From CAVXNB01 sp963763085 (GTDB lineage: Bacteria; Actinomycetota; Acidimicrobiia; Acidimicrobiales; Bog-793): DNA of 64,000 nucleotides. Below the pieces are notes generated by a model. The model saw only the letters and a list, made by a program, of their open reading frames with translations. It did no database searches and was not told where the DNA came from. A program made the position numbers and the translations under genes. Location of the stretch: NCBI GenBank assembly GCA_963763085.1, contig CAVXNB010000008.1:522603-586602 (forward strand). Reading direction: 5' to 3'. Of the stretch, positions 16,601 through 25,743 are shown piece after piece. Every line of letters begins with the position of its first letter. Position 1 is the stretch's first letter.

Positions 16601-18151
16601 CTACTCGATCTCCCATCGCCAGTGCGGGCGCATCTCGTCGCCGAGCGACAACCGCTGTTCGAGGGCGAAGGCGATTCCTATGAGCGTGGGCTCGCTCCAG
16701 GCAGTGCCGACCAGGCAGAGCCCGACGGGAAGTCCGCTCACCTTGCCCACGGGCAAGGTGATGGCGGGATACCCGGCCACGGCGGCAGCCTGGTAGGCCG
16801 CGCCGGGGTGCGAGTCTCCGTTGACGTGGTCGATGCACCACGCTGGACCCATCGTCGGACACGCAAGCACGTCGGCGTTCGCCGCTCGGAGCGCGGCGTC
16901 GATCCCCTTTTCCCTTGCCTTTCGCCAGTTGCGAGCGCGGGCTTTCAAGTACTCGGGACTGTCGAGACCGCCGGACTCGCAGGCGGCGATCAGATGCTCC
17001 TGGCCGTAGAAACCAAGCTCCTCGTCAGCATGCGCCTCGTTGAACTCGACGATGTCCTTGATGCTGACCGGTTGCCCGTCGACGGCCGGCCGCGTCGCGA
17101 GGTAAGCCTCGAGCCCCGCCTTGTACTCGTGGAGCATCACCGACAGCTCGTCCTTGCCCTTCGACAGGGACTTCGCTGTCGGCACGTCGGCGGGATCGAT
17201 GATGACGGCACCCGCCTTCCGGGCGACCGCCAGGGCAGCTTCGACGAGAGCGTCGGCTTTGGCGCTGTAGCCGAAGTAGTGCTCGCGCGGGACCCCGATG
17301 CGTGCGTCGGCAAGCGAGTTGAAGTCGCAGAAGGCCCTGTAGTCCGAGGGCAGACGAGCTGGGCGTGTCATGACGAGCGGGTCGAGAGGATCCGCGCCCG
17401 CTTCGCCGCCGGCGAGAGCACCGAGGAGAGTGGCGGCATCGGCGACGCTTCTCGCCATCGAGCCGACGGTGTCCTGACTCGACGAGATGGGCACGACGCC
17501 GACGCGACTGGTAAGCCCGACCGTGGGCTTGATCCCCACAATGCCGTTGAGAGCCGCGGGACAAAGGATCGAGCCGTCGGTCTCGGTTCCTACCGCGATC
17601 GGGGCGAACCCTGCCGCGACACCCGCGCCGGAGCCTGAACTGGACCCTCCGGGCGACCGGTTGAGGGAGTGGGGATTCCGGCACTGTCCGCCAACGGCGC
17701 TCCAGCCGCTGGAGGAACGCTTACCTCGAAAGTTTGCCCATTCGGAGAGGTTGGACTTGCCGATGATGACGGCGCCGGCATCCCGCAGCTGTTGGACGAC
17801 TACGGCGTCCTTGGTGGGCTTGGTCATGGCGAGCGCAAGCGAGCCCGCAGTGGTGCCCTCGCTGCCCGCAGTATCGATGTTGTCCTTCACGAGAACCGGG
17901 ATTCCGTGCAGAGGGCCCCGCACCTCGCCCTGTCGCCGCTCCTGGTCCATCCGGTGGGCGACCTCGACCGCGTCCGGGCAGAGCGCCAGCACCGAGCGCA
18001 ACTCGGGACCGACCCGGTCGGCTTCTCCGATACGGCGAAGCAGAGCCTCAACCAGTTCCACCGATCTCGCTTCGCCCCGCTCGAGAAGGCCACGAGCCTC
18101 CGTGACCGAGTGGAAGCCCATCTCGTTTGTCGACGGACTCGGATCGCTCAT
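16601..18151 (-). CDS. Amidase signature family hydrolase
   Basis: A 516-residue amidase (AS family). The Ser-cisSer-Lys triad is visible: Lys in IPVLVKDNIDTAG near residue 83, the bridging serine in SPGGSSSGSGAG near 160, and the nucleophile in GTETDGSI near 182. Family members cleave amide bonds of diverse substrates; this one lacks the GatB/GatC context, so it is not the tRNA amidotransferase subunit. The frame is open to 18265, but the ATG at 18151, with GGGGAG about 10 nt upstream, is the best start. An IS66 remnant lies 150 bp upstream and may have disturbed the original promoter region. Confidence 0.9.
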   Translation of the reverse strand: MSDPSPSTNEMGFHSVTEARGLLERGEARSVELVEALLRRIGEADRVGPELRSVLALCPDAVEVAHRMDQERRQGEVRGPLHGIPVLVKDNIDTAGSEGTTAGSLALAMTKPTKDAVVVQQLRDAGAVIIGKSNLSEWANFRGKRSSSGWSAVGGQCRNPHSLNRSPGGSSSGSGAGVAAGFAPIAVGTETDGSILCPAALNGIVGIKPTVGLTSRVGVVPISSSQDTVGSMARSVADAATLLGALAGGEAGADPLDPLVMTRPARLPSDYRAFCDFNSLADARIGVPREHYFGYSAKADALVEAALAVARKAGAVIIDPADVPTAKSLSKGKDELSVMLHEYKAGLEAYLATRPAVDGQPVSIKDIVEFNEAHADEELGFYGQEHLIAACESGGLDSPEYLKARARNWRKAREKGIDAALRAANADVLACPTMGPAWCIDHVNGDSHPGAAYQAAAVAGYPAITLPVGKVSGLPVGLCLVGTAWSEPTLIGIAFALEQRLSLGDEMRPHWRWEIE

Positions 18152-18299
18152 GGCTCCAGTCTCCCCGAAGCTGCGCTCGTGTGCCCGGACCCTCGCTTGT
18201 CCACCCGCGGGACATTCGAATTTCGCGCTCAACTTGCTTCCCATCGAGATTGTGACTGGTCGCAATCATTAACGGAGGCAAGTTTTGCGACGAAAATTT

Positions 18300-19805
18300 G
18301 TACTGTTCAGGTCCCCCCAGGCATCCAGACCCGTCCTTCGAACAGGTCCTGTAGGCCGTCGAGGACGCTATAGCCGTGCTTTTTCAGTGTCGAGAGTAGC
18401 TGCGGATGGCGCAGAAGTGATCGGCACCGGATTGGTGCGCCATGACCCCGAGATCTTCTGCTGCAGCTTGACCATGCGGATGTCTCGCTCGCCTTGGTTG
18501 TTGTCGAAGGGGACGTTGAAGTCGGCGGTGAACCGGAGCACGTCGTCTCGGTGGGTGTCGAGACGTTTGAGAAGGTTGACGGCGGTGTCTTGGTACCACT
18601 GCTTGTCCTGCTAGCCGCCTCGGCGTTGGCGGCCCATCCCTTGAGATGAGCTTTGCGTAGCGGACCTGGATGGAGCGGAGAACTCCCGGATCGAGCTGGT
18701 CCGTCGCCCCGCTCGATCGCCGGCTCGACGGACTCTTTGGCGTCGAGCAGGAGTGTGATCATCTGCTCGGCCCATACCTGGCCGAAGTGCTCGATGACGC
18801 CGTCGAGCTCTCGGAGATGATGGGCGTTGCACAAGGCGTGGACGACGTCATAGCCACGGTAGGGCTTCCAGCCGTCGTGGACGGCGGTGCCGGCCATCTT
18901 GCGATGACCCCCATGTCGTCCATGGCGAGCGCCGCGGCGCTTGTGGCAGCACAAGAGGGTGTAGAGCGTGCAGAGGCCACATGGACCCAGTGCAAGGACC
19001 CCTCGACGCGGGCCCGGTCTCGTCGAAGTGACCGCGGCGCATCGCACAGCAGGTCGGTGACGACCGAGACGAACAGCCCGAGGGCCCCGCCGGCCTGGGC
19101 AACCATGGAGGTGATCGCCCCACCGAGACGGGGATGCCCACACGTCGGCGAAGATCTCGGCCAGGCGGTCATAGGGAAGGTGCTGGTAGAGCGAGAGGTA
19201 GACGGCGAGCGCCCGGATGCCGGGCCCATAACAGGCCGGAGCGATCGCCTCTGGCGGTGCGGGCGCCTTGGTCTCGCACCCGCAGGCGCACGGCGACGCT
19301 CCATGCGGTGCTCGGTCACAAAGGCCCTCACCTCGGGCAGCTCGAAGACCTGGCGACGCTCGACGCCGACGACATCGGCCTCGGAGAGATCGGCGCCACA
19401 ACTTGTGCAGGACCGGGGCGCTGCGTCGCCACGGCGTCGGGATCGGCGACCTGGGCCAGGTACTTGCCTTCCGAGCCGGGCTGCTTGCCCGGACGCCGCT
19501 TGGCGCTCGCCGCTCGGCCCGGTTGCTATCGGGGGCTTGGTGAGCGCTTCGGCCGAGGGAGGCATCGAAGAGTTGCGCGGGTTGCGCCCGAGCCGCTCTT
19601 TGAGCTTGGCGATCTCGGCCTCGAGCTCACCGATCTGCGCACTTTGTTGCCCGGTGAGCAACCGCAACGCGGCGACGAGCTCCTTCAGCTCCTCATAGGA
19701 GGGCGTGTCGTCGAACGGGGAGCGGTCGTCTGTCGGAATTCCCAACGCTACGCGCGGTGTCCCTCCTGGTGGTGGACTATGCGGTTAGGGGACCTGAACA
19801 GTTAC
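18300..19805 (-). mobile_element. Degenerate IS66 family insertion sequence
   Basis: The element is bounded by terminal inverted repeats. The left end, GTACTGTTCAGGTCCCC, begins at 18300; the right end read on the minus strand, GTAACTGTTCAGGTCCCC, begins at 19805. The two are identical except for one missing A. GTAA is the typical IS66 terminus, and the enclosed transposase is IS66-like. The 8-bp flanks (gaaaattt on the left, gaagtatg on the right) match at only 4 of 8 positions, so no clear target duplication remains. IS66 elements normally also carry TnpA/TnpB accessory genes; none is seen, so this is a TnpC-only derivative. Confidence 0.85.
18307..19745 (-). pseudogene. IS66 family transposase, multiple frameshifts
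   Basis: Read on the minus strand from a TTG at 19745: an N-terminal helical leucine-zipper-like segment (ELKELVAALRLLTG, IGELEAEIAKLKERLGRN), then PRNSSMPPSAE, a zinc-ribbon remnant (SCTSCGADLSE), the DDE core (YLSLYQHLPYDRLAEIF, later HDGWKPYRGY and ALCNAHHLRELDG), and a C-terminal YSVLDGLQDLFEG. These pieces lie in all three reverse frames; at least four frameshifts (near 19550, 19330, 19110 and 18650, plus the 18600-18400 part) are needed to join them. The product cannot be made as a unit. The stop codon lies inside the left terminal repeat. Confidence 0.85.
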
Positions 19806-19816
19806 GAAGTATGTGC

Positions 19817-19895
19817 GGGGCGCGGCCCCGGCCAATCCGCCGAGGCGCGGCCCCGGCCAATCCGCCCGGGGAGCGGGCCCGGGCCAATCCGCCGG
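19817..19895. repeat. Three imperfect copies of a ~25-bp GC-rich tandem unit
   Basis: The core GCGGCCCCGGCCAATCCGCC recurs at about 19822 and 19847, and again in a variant form near 19875. The array fills the gap between the right end of the IS element and the MFS stop codon at 19907. Each unit is partly self-complementary (GGCCCCGGCC), so transcripts could form hairpins and the array may act as a termination zone. No reading frame through it is convincing. Confidence 0.7.
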
Positions 19896-19906
19896 GGCGC
19901 CGCCGC

Positions 19907-21574
19907 CTAGACCAGGGCCCCGGCTGAGACCACGTGCGCGTCCGCCGGCACGAGGTCGGTAGCGCCGGCGGCAACCGCGGCACGGGCCTCGGCCCGGCCT
20001 GGGAGGACGAGGAAGGCACCGATTGCGGCGGCAATCGCGACCGCGCCGGCGACCCTCAGGCCCAGCGCCATCGCGGTCGTGAAGCTCTCGTGCGCCGCCC
20101 GCACGATCGAGGCGCCGCGCACGCCCCCGATCGCCCGGCCGATGGCATCCGCAGCGGCGACCGAGCCCGTGGCGCCGTGGACGACGAAGCCCGGTGCGTG
20201 GTGGGAGGCGAGGGTTGAGGTGAGGCGGCTCCGGTATTCCGCAGCGACCAAGCTTCCGACAACCGCTACGCCGAGCGCGCCGCCGACCTCGCGGATCGTG
20301 TCGTTGACCGCGCTGCCGGCGCCGGCCTGGTGGGCGGGAACCGACGTCATGATGGTCGTGCTCGCGGGTGCCATCACGAGTCCCATCCCGGCACCCATGA
20401 TCGCGACGGCGAGCGCCAGGGCCGGATAGCCCGTGTCGACGCCGGCGGTCGACAGGTAGAGCAGGCCCGAGCCCATCAGGGCAAGTCCCGCCGGCATGAT
20501 CACCCTGCTTCCGAAACGCTTCGCCAGGATCGGCGAGAGCGGGGAGACCACACCCATGGCGATCGCGAAGGGAAGTGCCCGGACGCCGGCGGAAAGCGGG
20601 CTGTAGCCGTGAACTAGCTGCAGGTACTGGGTGAAGACGAACAGGCTGCCGAAAAGCGCGAAGAAGATAACGGTGACCGAGCCCGATGCCATCGAGAACG
20701 CTTTGGACGAGAAGACGCGCAGGTCGATGAGCGGGTGCTCGATGCGAAGCTCCCACCAGACGAATACGGCCAGCATCGCCAGTCCGATGACCACCTCGGC
20801 AATCGTCCCGGTGCTCGTCCATCCACGGGCCGGCGCCTCGATGATTGCATCGACGACCGCCAACAGCGCTCCGGCGACCAACAGCGTCCCGACGAAGTCG
20901 AGCGAACGCCGGCCCGGCTCGGCGGTCTCGGGGACGATGCGGATGACGCCGGCGAGGGCGAGCACGACGAGCGGGATGTTCACGAGGAACACGCTGCCCC
21001 AGTAGAAGTGCGACAGCAGGAACCCGCCGAGGGTCGGCCCGATGACGATCCCCACACCTGCCACGGCCGACCAGGCGGCGATCGCCTGTGGCCGCTCAGC
21101 TGGCGGGAACACCGCGTTCAGGATCGACAGCGTGGCCGGCATGACGAAGGCGGCGCCGAAGCCCATCAGCACCCGATCGGCGATGAGCACGCCTGCGCTC
21201 GACGCGAACGACGCAGCCAGGCTGCCGAGCGCGAACAGGATGAGGCCGGCGATGAGCGAGAGGCGGCGCCCGTAGCGGTCGCCCAGAGCTCCGGCCGGGA
21301 TCAGCAACGCCGCAAAGCACAGCGTGTACGCGTCCACGATCCACTGCAACGAACTGGTGCCGGCGTGCAGCTCCCGGGCCAGCGTCGGGAGCGCTGTGTT
21401 GAGCACCGTGTTGTCGATGACCACCACGAGCAGGCTCAGGCAGAGCACGAGAAGGATCTGCTTGCGTCGCGGATGGCCTTCCGGCCACCGCTCGTTCACC
21501 GGGCCTGCGGCCGGCTGCGAGCTCGTCCGCACAAGTGCGGTGGCTTCGGTGGGGCTGTTGGCTCTGGCGCTCAT
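19907..21574 (-). CDS. MFS transporter, DHA2 (EmrB/QacA) drug:H+ antiporter type
   Basis: A 555-residue, 14-segment membrane transporter. The N-terminus contains the DHA2 signature LVVVIDNTVLNTALPTLA (motif D1 region near residue 52) and LGDRYGRRLSLIAG (motif A, between TM2 and TM3, near 98), and VAGVGIVIGPTLGGFLL (motif C, typical of antiporters, near 166). Likely role: export of drugs or other amphiphiles. GAGGGAGTGAG precedes the ATG at 21574. The TetR-family gene at 21653 is divergent, with a perfect palindrome between them, so substrate-induced derepression is probable. Confidence 0.93.
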   Translation of the reverse strand: MSARANSPTEATALVRTSSQPAAGPVNERWPEGHPRRKQILLVLCLSLLVVVIDNTVLNTALPTLARELHAGTSSLQWIVDAYTLCFAALLIPAGALGDRYGRRLSLIAGLILFALGSLAASFASSAGVLIADRVLMGFGAAFVMPATLSILNAVFPPAERPQAIAAWSAVAGVGIVIGPTLGGFLLSHFYWGSVFLVNIPLVVLALAGVIRIVPETAEPGRRSLDFVGTLLVAGALLAVVDAIIEAPARGWTSTGTIAEVVIGLAMLAVFVWWELRIEHPLIDLRVFSSKAFSMASGSVTVIFFALFGSLFVFTQYLQLVHGYSPLSAGVRALPFAIAMGVVSPLSPILAKRFGSRVIMPAGLALMGSGLLYLSTAGVDTGYPALALAVAIMGAGMGLVMAPASTTIMTSVPAHQAGAGSAVNDTIREVGGALGVAVVGSLVAAEYRSRLTSTLASHHAPGFVVHGATGSVAAADAIGRAIGGVRGASIVRAAHESFTTAMALGLRVAGAVAIAAAIGAFLVLPGRAEARAAVAAGATDLVPADAHVVSAGALV

Positions 21575-21609
21575 CTCACTCCCTCGGTTGGGCTACCTAA
21601 CATCCGACA

Positions 21610-21625
21610 ACTTACGATCGTAAGT
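21610..21625. promoter_or_regulatory. Perfect 16-bp palindrome, likely TetR operator
   Basis: ACTTACGATCGTAAGT is a perfect inverted repeat centred in the 78-bp gap between the divergent MFS (start 21574) and TetR (start 21653) genes. Its size, symmetry and position are typical of a TetR-family operator. It overlaps TATACT (minus strand) and TATAGA (plus strand) hexamers, so one bound dimer could block both promoters. Confidence 0.75.
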
Positions 21626-21652
21626 ATAGACAGATGAGCTAACAGATGTAAA

Positions 21653-22336
21653 GTGAGTGGTATGGAAGACGTGAGGCAGTCCGGCACGCCGGCGATCAGG
21701 CGGACGCGCAACGCCCGTGGTCAGGGCGCGCGCCTCACCGAGGAGATCGTCTCCGGAGCGTTGGCGATCATCGACCGGGAAGGGACGGAGGAGGCAGTGA
21801 CGCTTCGCGCCGTCGCCCGTGAGATAGGCATCGCGGCCCCTTCCATCTACGCCCACTTCCCGGACCGCGACGCGATCGTGCTGGCCGTGGTCGCTCGCGT
21901 CTTCGACGAGTTGACCCAGACCATCACGGAAGCTGTCGTGGCGGCGGGGGGCGACGCGGCGGAGCGCTTGGTTTCTGGTTGCAAGGCTTACGTGGCGTTC
22001 GGCCTGTCGCGGCCGTCTCGCTATCGCGTGCTCTTCTCCGAGGAGCGACTCGGAAGAAGCGAGTACTGCAAGCCCGTCACCCTCGATCCCGACGGTCGTC
22101 CGGTGCTCGAGTTCGGAGCGGAGAGCTTCGCTCTGCTCGTCGAGGCCGTCGCAGCATGCGTGGCGAGCGGCCAGTCGACGAGCACCGATGTCGTGGCTGA
22201 CAGCACGGCGATATGGGTTGCGATGCACGGCATGGTCAGCCTGCAGGTGGCGCTGCCCGGCTTCCCCTGGCCCGAGCCCGACGGGTTCGTCAGAGGGCTC
22301 GTACTGCGCCTGGCGCGCGTCACCGTCCCGGCGTGA
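21653..22336 (+). CDS. TetR/AcrR family transcriptional regulator
   Basis: A 227-residue regulator with an N-terminal helix-turn-helix (TLRAVAREIGIAAPSIYAHF, around residues 45-65) and a C-terminal ligand-binding domain ending in a region like TetR_C_13/WHG-type domains (FGLSRPSRYRVLFSEE). It is divergent from the MFS pump and probably represses both itself and the pump through the palindrome at 21610. The start is uncertain: GTG at 21653 or ATG at 21662, neither with a strong ribosome-binding site. The last 17 nt overlap the convergent GGDEF/EAL gene. Confidence 0.92.
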   Translation: MSGMEDVRQSGTPAIRRTRNARGQGARLTEEIVSGALAIIDREGTEEAVTLRAVAREIGIAAPSIYAHFPDRDAIVLAVVARVFDELTQTITEAVVAAGGDAAERLVSGCKAYVAFGLSRPSRYRVLFSEERLGRSEYCKPVTLDPDGRPVLEFGAESFALLVEAVAACVASGQSTSTDVVADSTAIWVAMHGMVSLQVALPGFPWPEPDGFVRGLVLRLARVTVPA

Positions 22337-24839
22337 TGATCGCCAGGCGTTCGACCTCCAGCGCCATCTTCGCCCCGCCGACGCGGACGAAGGTCTCGAA
22401 GGCGCCGGGGTCGAGCGGCTTCGCGAAGAGGAAGCCCTGGCCGCGCTTGCAGCTCATCTCGAGGAGCTTCTCGTATTGCCCGGGCGTTTCGATGCCTTCC
22501 GCGACCACGTCCAGGCTCAGCTCCGAGCCGAGCTGGACGATGACCTGCACGAGCATCGACGCGCTCGACGTGTCGTCGATGACCGACACGAAGGACCGGT
22601 CGATCTTGAGCACGTCGACCGGGAACCGGTGCACGTAGGAGAGAGACGAGTATCCGGTCCCGAAGTCGTCGATGGCGACACCGACCCCGAGAGCTTTGAA
22701 GGCGTTCAGGCGCCGGATCGTCCCCGTCACGTCCTTCATGACCGTGCTCTCGGTGATCTCGATGACGAGCGACGACGGACCGAGACGGCTCGACTCGAGC
22801 GCTGACTGGAGATCCTGGACGAGGGCGTCCGATTCGAGCTGGCGCGCGGAGATGTTGCAATTCATCGTGAGCTTCAGGTCCTGGCGCTCCCAGATGGCGG
22901 CTTGACGGCAGGCCTCCTTCAACACCCAGCGCCCGACCTCCACGATCAGGCCCGTGCTCTCGAGCGACGGGATGAACTCGAGTGGCGCCACGACGCCGCG
23001 GGTCGGGTGCTTCCACCGCAGGAGCGCTTCTGCGCCCACGATCTCGAGCGTCGCGAGATCGATGATCGGTTGGTACACGAGGAAGAACTGCTCCTCGGCG
23101 AGGGCGAGCTGGAGGTCGCCCTTCAGCTGGACCTGTTCCTGGACGCTGCTGCCCATGCCGCTATCGAATGACACATAACACGCCTTGCCGAGCGACTTGG
23201 CCCGGTAGAGGGCCACGTCGGAGTCCTTCAGCAGGTCGCCGGCGGTCTTGCGGTCGCCGGTCGCGATGCCGATGCTCGCCGCGATCGAGAGCGGCCGGTC
23301 CTGGGTCCCGATCCTGAAGGGCGCCTTCAGCTCTGCGAGGATCCGAGCCGCCACGAGGCCGCCCCGCGACGGGAGGCGGTCGTCCTCGAGCAGGACCACG
23401 AACTCGTCGCCGCCCAGACGTCCGACGGTGTCGCCCTCCCGTACCGAGTCCTGCAGCCGGTCGCCCACGGCCTTGAGGAGCTCGTCGCCGACGGCGTGGC
23501 CGAGGGTGTCGTTCACATCCTTGAAGTTGTCGAGATCGACGACGAGCACCGTCGCGATCGAGCCGCGGCGACGGGCGCGTGCGAGCAGTTGGTCGGCGCG
23601 GTCGAGGACGAGCCAGCGGTTGGGGAGCCCGGTCAGCTCGTCGTGCAGCGCCTGTCGGATCAGCTCGTCCGCCTTCTCGTCGACGAGGTCGAGCGCGCGG
23701 GCCCGAGACGTGCTGAGCGCGAAGATCAACAACGAGAGCAGCACCGTGACAGCGAGCCCGACGAGGAGCACGACGAGTGCCTGAGTGAGCGGGCTCGAAC
23801 CGCCGGCAGCCGGACCGGTCGCCTGGAGGATCCAGGGTCCACCCACGTTCATGCGGACCGCCTCATTAAGGTCTCCGGCCTTGGCGCGCGGTCCAACGGT
23901 GGCGACCGCGACCGGTCCCTGCCCCGGGTCCAGGCGGAGCAGCCGCAGTTGGAGTTGATCCTGACGTTGGACGCCGCTCTGGAGCAGTCGGGACCCGTCG
24001 AACAGGGCGACGGTCCACCCGACGAGCAGTCGCCGGCGACCGGCCGCCGTCGGCGGGAGGGCCTCGCCGCGGTAGACGGGCTCGAAGAGCACGAGCATCT
24101 GGTGCCGCCCGAGTGCACCGAGGCTCGGGGCGCGTACCCCGTCGAGCGTGGCGACTCGTGCCGCGAACTGGCCGAGCGTGATCGTCCTCGGCAGGGTTGC
24201 GAAGCCTCCGGTTGCGCCGACGTCGACGAGCGCCCGGCCGGCCCCGGTCGCGCAGACGTCGAGCGACGGAGGGAAGGCCACGGGCAGCACGCGGATTCCG
24301 AGGCGGGCGAGGCAGTAGAAAGACCTCTTGCCCGCCGGCACGACGCCCGACCAATGGGCCGGCGAGCCGCCGGCCGGGTCGGCTGTCACCTCACGTACGA
24401 AGGCCGGCAACTGTGCGGCGGGCACACGCTCGAGGTAGCCGAAGCCGACGGCGGCCGGGTACGCCGAGCCTCCGTTGTTCACAATGCGGAACCACGTGCG
24501 GAACTCGGCGTTCGTGAGACCGGGCCGCGTCACGATGAGCGCCCGGACAAGGCGGTCGAGGTCGACGTTGTGCTGCAGCTGGGTTGTCAGGATCGCTGCA
24601 GCCGCGGAGACCCGGTCGGAGAACGCCCCCCGCGCAGCGGACCTGGCGGAGGAGTACTGCGTCCAGGCACCGACGATCGAGGCGACGACTCCGACGGCGA
24701 GGATGGCCAGCGCGACCAGCGACCAGGCACGGCGCCGGTGATTCCGGTCGGCTCGAGCCCCCTCGGCCTCCTGGTCGACGGCCGTGAACGAGCCGTCGCC
24801 GGCACCGTCACTGACACTCGCCTCCGCCATGGGTCCCAC
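22320..24839 (-). CDS. CHASE-GGDEF-EAL cyclic-di-GMP signalling protein
   Basis: An 839-residue membrane sensor. TM1 is near residues 40-60 and a periplasmic CHASE-like domain spans ~80-300. TM2 (LVVLLVGLAVTVLLSLLIF) lies near 355-375, followed by GGDEF (~400-560) and EAL (~575-830). The cyclase site GGDEF is intact and is preceded by an RxxD inhibitory site exactly five residues earlier (REGD-TVGRL-GGDEF). The EAL domain keeps EALLRW, the metal-binding glutamate in EITES, DDFGTGYSSL, the Lys in KIDRSF and AEGIET. Both activities are therefore predicted. GTG start at 24839 with GAGGA 5 nt upstream; ATG at 24830 is an alternative. The ligand is unknown. Confidence 0.93.
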   Translation of the reverse strand: MGPMAEASVSDGAGDGSFTAVDQEAEGARADRNHRRRAWSLVALAILAVGVVASIVGAWTQYSSARSAARGAFSDRVSAAAAILTTQLQHNVDLDRLVRALIVTRPGLTNAEFRTWFRIVNNGGSAYPAAVGFGYLERVPAAQLPAFVREVTADPAGGSPAHWSGVVPAGKRSFYCLARLGIRVLPVAFPPSLDVCATGAGRALVDVGATGGFATLPRTITLGQFAARVATLDGVRAPSLGALGRHQMLVLFEPVYRGEALPPTAAGRRRLLVGWTVALFDGSRLLQSGVQRQDQLQLRLLRLDPGQGPVAVATVGPRAKAGDLNEAVRMNVGGPWILQATGPAAGGSSPLTQALVVLLVGLAVTVLLSLLIFALSTSRARALDLVDEKADELIRQALHDELTGLPNRWLVLDRADQLLARARRRGSIATVLVVDLDNFKDVNDTLGHAVGDELLKAVGDRLQDSVREGDTVGRLGGDEFVVLLEDDRLPSRGGLVAARILAELKAPFRIGTQDRPLSIAASIGIATGDRKTAGDLLKDSDVALYRAKSLGKACYVSFDSGMGSSVQEQVQLKGDLQLALAEEQFFLVYQPIIDLATLEIVGAEALLRWKHPTRGVVAPLEFIPSLESTGLIVEVGRWVLKEACRQAAIWERQDLKLTMNCNISARQLESDALVQDLQSALESSRLGPSSLVIEITESTVMKDVTGTIRRLNAFKALGVGVAIDDFGTGYSSLSYVHRFPVDVLKIDRSFVSVIDDTSSASMLVQVIVQLGSELSLDVVAEGIETPGQYEKLLEMSCKRGQGFLFAKPLDPGAFETFVRVGGAKMALEVERLAIITPGR

Positions 24840-25008
24840 GGGGGTCCTCGATTTTCCTCAGGTTTAGGGGCCCGACCTCCGAGAGGACGCCGTCACACCC
24901 AATCGTACAACCGTCCCCGATGGCCCTGAAACGGGCGAGATCCCGTTGCGTCCTCCGTCCGATCGCTTCGTCGCGTACCGTACGGGCCATGGGCACCGAG
25001 GGAAGTGG

Positions 25009-25743
25009 ATGAGCCTGCGCACCGCCGGCGACCGCAACAAGTTCGCGCAGCAGCTCTTCGCGGACCTGCCGGCCCGGTACGACCGCCTCGCCGAGTGGCT
25101 CTCGTTCGGCCAGAACGGCAGATGGCGCACCGCGATGGTCGATCGCATCGTTCCCGCCTCGCCGAAGCGCGTGCTGGACGTCGCGTCGGGGACAGCAGGC
25201 GTCGCCCTCCAGCTGGCCGACCGTACGAGCGCACACATCGTTGGGGTCGACCTGACGCGGAGCATGCTCAGGATCGGCCAGCGCAACATCGCACAAGCCC
25301 ATCAGACGCGGCGCGTGCAGCTCGTGAACGGCCGGGCGGAGACGCTTCCGTTTCCTGACGCGGCGTTCGACGCGCTCACGTTCACGTACCTGTTCCGCTA
25401 CGTGGACGACCCTCAGGCGACCCTGAACGAGCTGGCCCGGGTCGTGAAGCCGGGCGCGCCCGTGGCGAGTCTCGAGTTCATGGTGCCGCCCACCCGCTTC
25501 TGGCGCGGATGGTGGTGGGTGTACACGCGCTTCGTGCTGCCGGCTGCCGGTCTCGTGACGGGGGGGCTGGAGTGGTACAGGGTGGGCCGTTTCCTTGGGC
25601 CGAGCATCTCGACGCTGTACGAGCGGTACCCGGTCGACTGGACGGTCGAGGCTTGGCGCGAGGCGGGATTCGAGGACGTCGGCGTGCGCGTGATGAGCCT
25701 CGGCGGTGGACTAGTCATGTGGGGCCGTCGAGCCGGTGGCTGA
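25009..25743 (+). CDS. UbiE/MenG-like class I SAM-dependent methyltransferase
   Basis: A 244-residue methyltransferase resembling demethylmenaquinone/ubiquinone C-methyltransferases: FADLPARYDRLAEWLSFGQ at the N-terminus (compare the FDxxAxxYDxxN of UbiE), motif I VLDVASGTAGVALQLA near residue 54, GVDLTRSML, and ALTFTYLFRYVDDP followed by LNELARVVKPGA. The C-terminal part contains aromatic YERYPVDWTVEAWREAGF, which differs from classical MenG. GAGGGAAG precedes the ATG at 25009. The stop overlaps the next gene by 8 nt, so it probably acts with the UbiA-like membrane protein on a lipid-soluble substrate. Confidence 0.88.
   Translation: MSLRTAGDRNKFAQQLFADLPARYDRLAEWLSFGQNGRWRTAMVDRIVPASPKRVLDVASGTAGVALQLADRTSAHIVGVDLTRSMLRIGQRNIAQAHQTRRVQLVNGRAETLPFPDAAFDALTFTYLFRYVDDPQATLNELARVVKPGAPVASLEFMVPPTRFWRGWWWVYTRFVLPAAGLVTGGLEWYRVGRFLGPSISTLYERYPVDWTVEAWREAGFEDVGVRVMSLGGGLVMWGRRAGG

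Noticed and set aside
18292..19813. Target site duplication of the IS66 element
   Set aside because: The 8-bp flanks match at only 4 of 8 positions, no better than could arise by chance or after decay.
23496..24929. 477-codon plus-strand open frame
   Set aside because: Antisense to the GGDEF/EAL gene, which has complete catalytic motifs.
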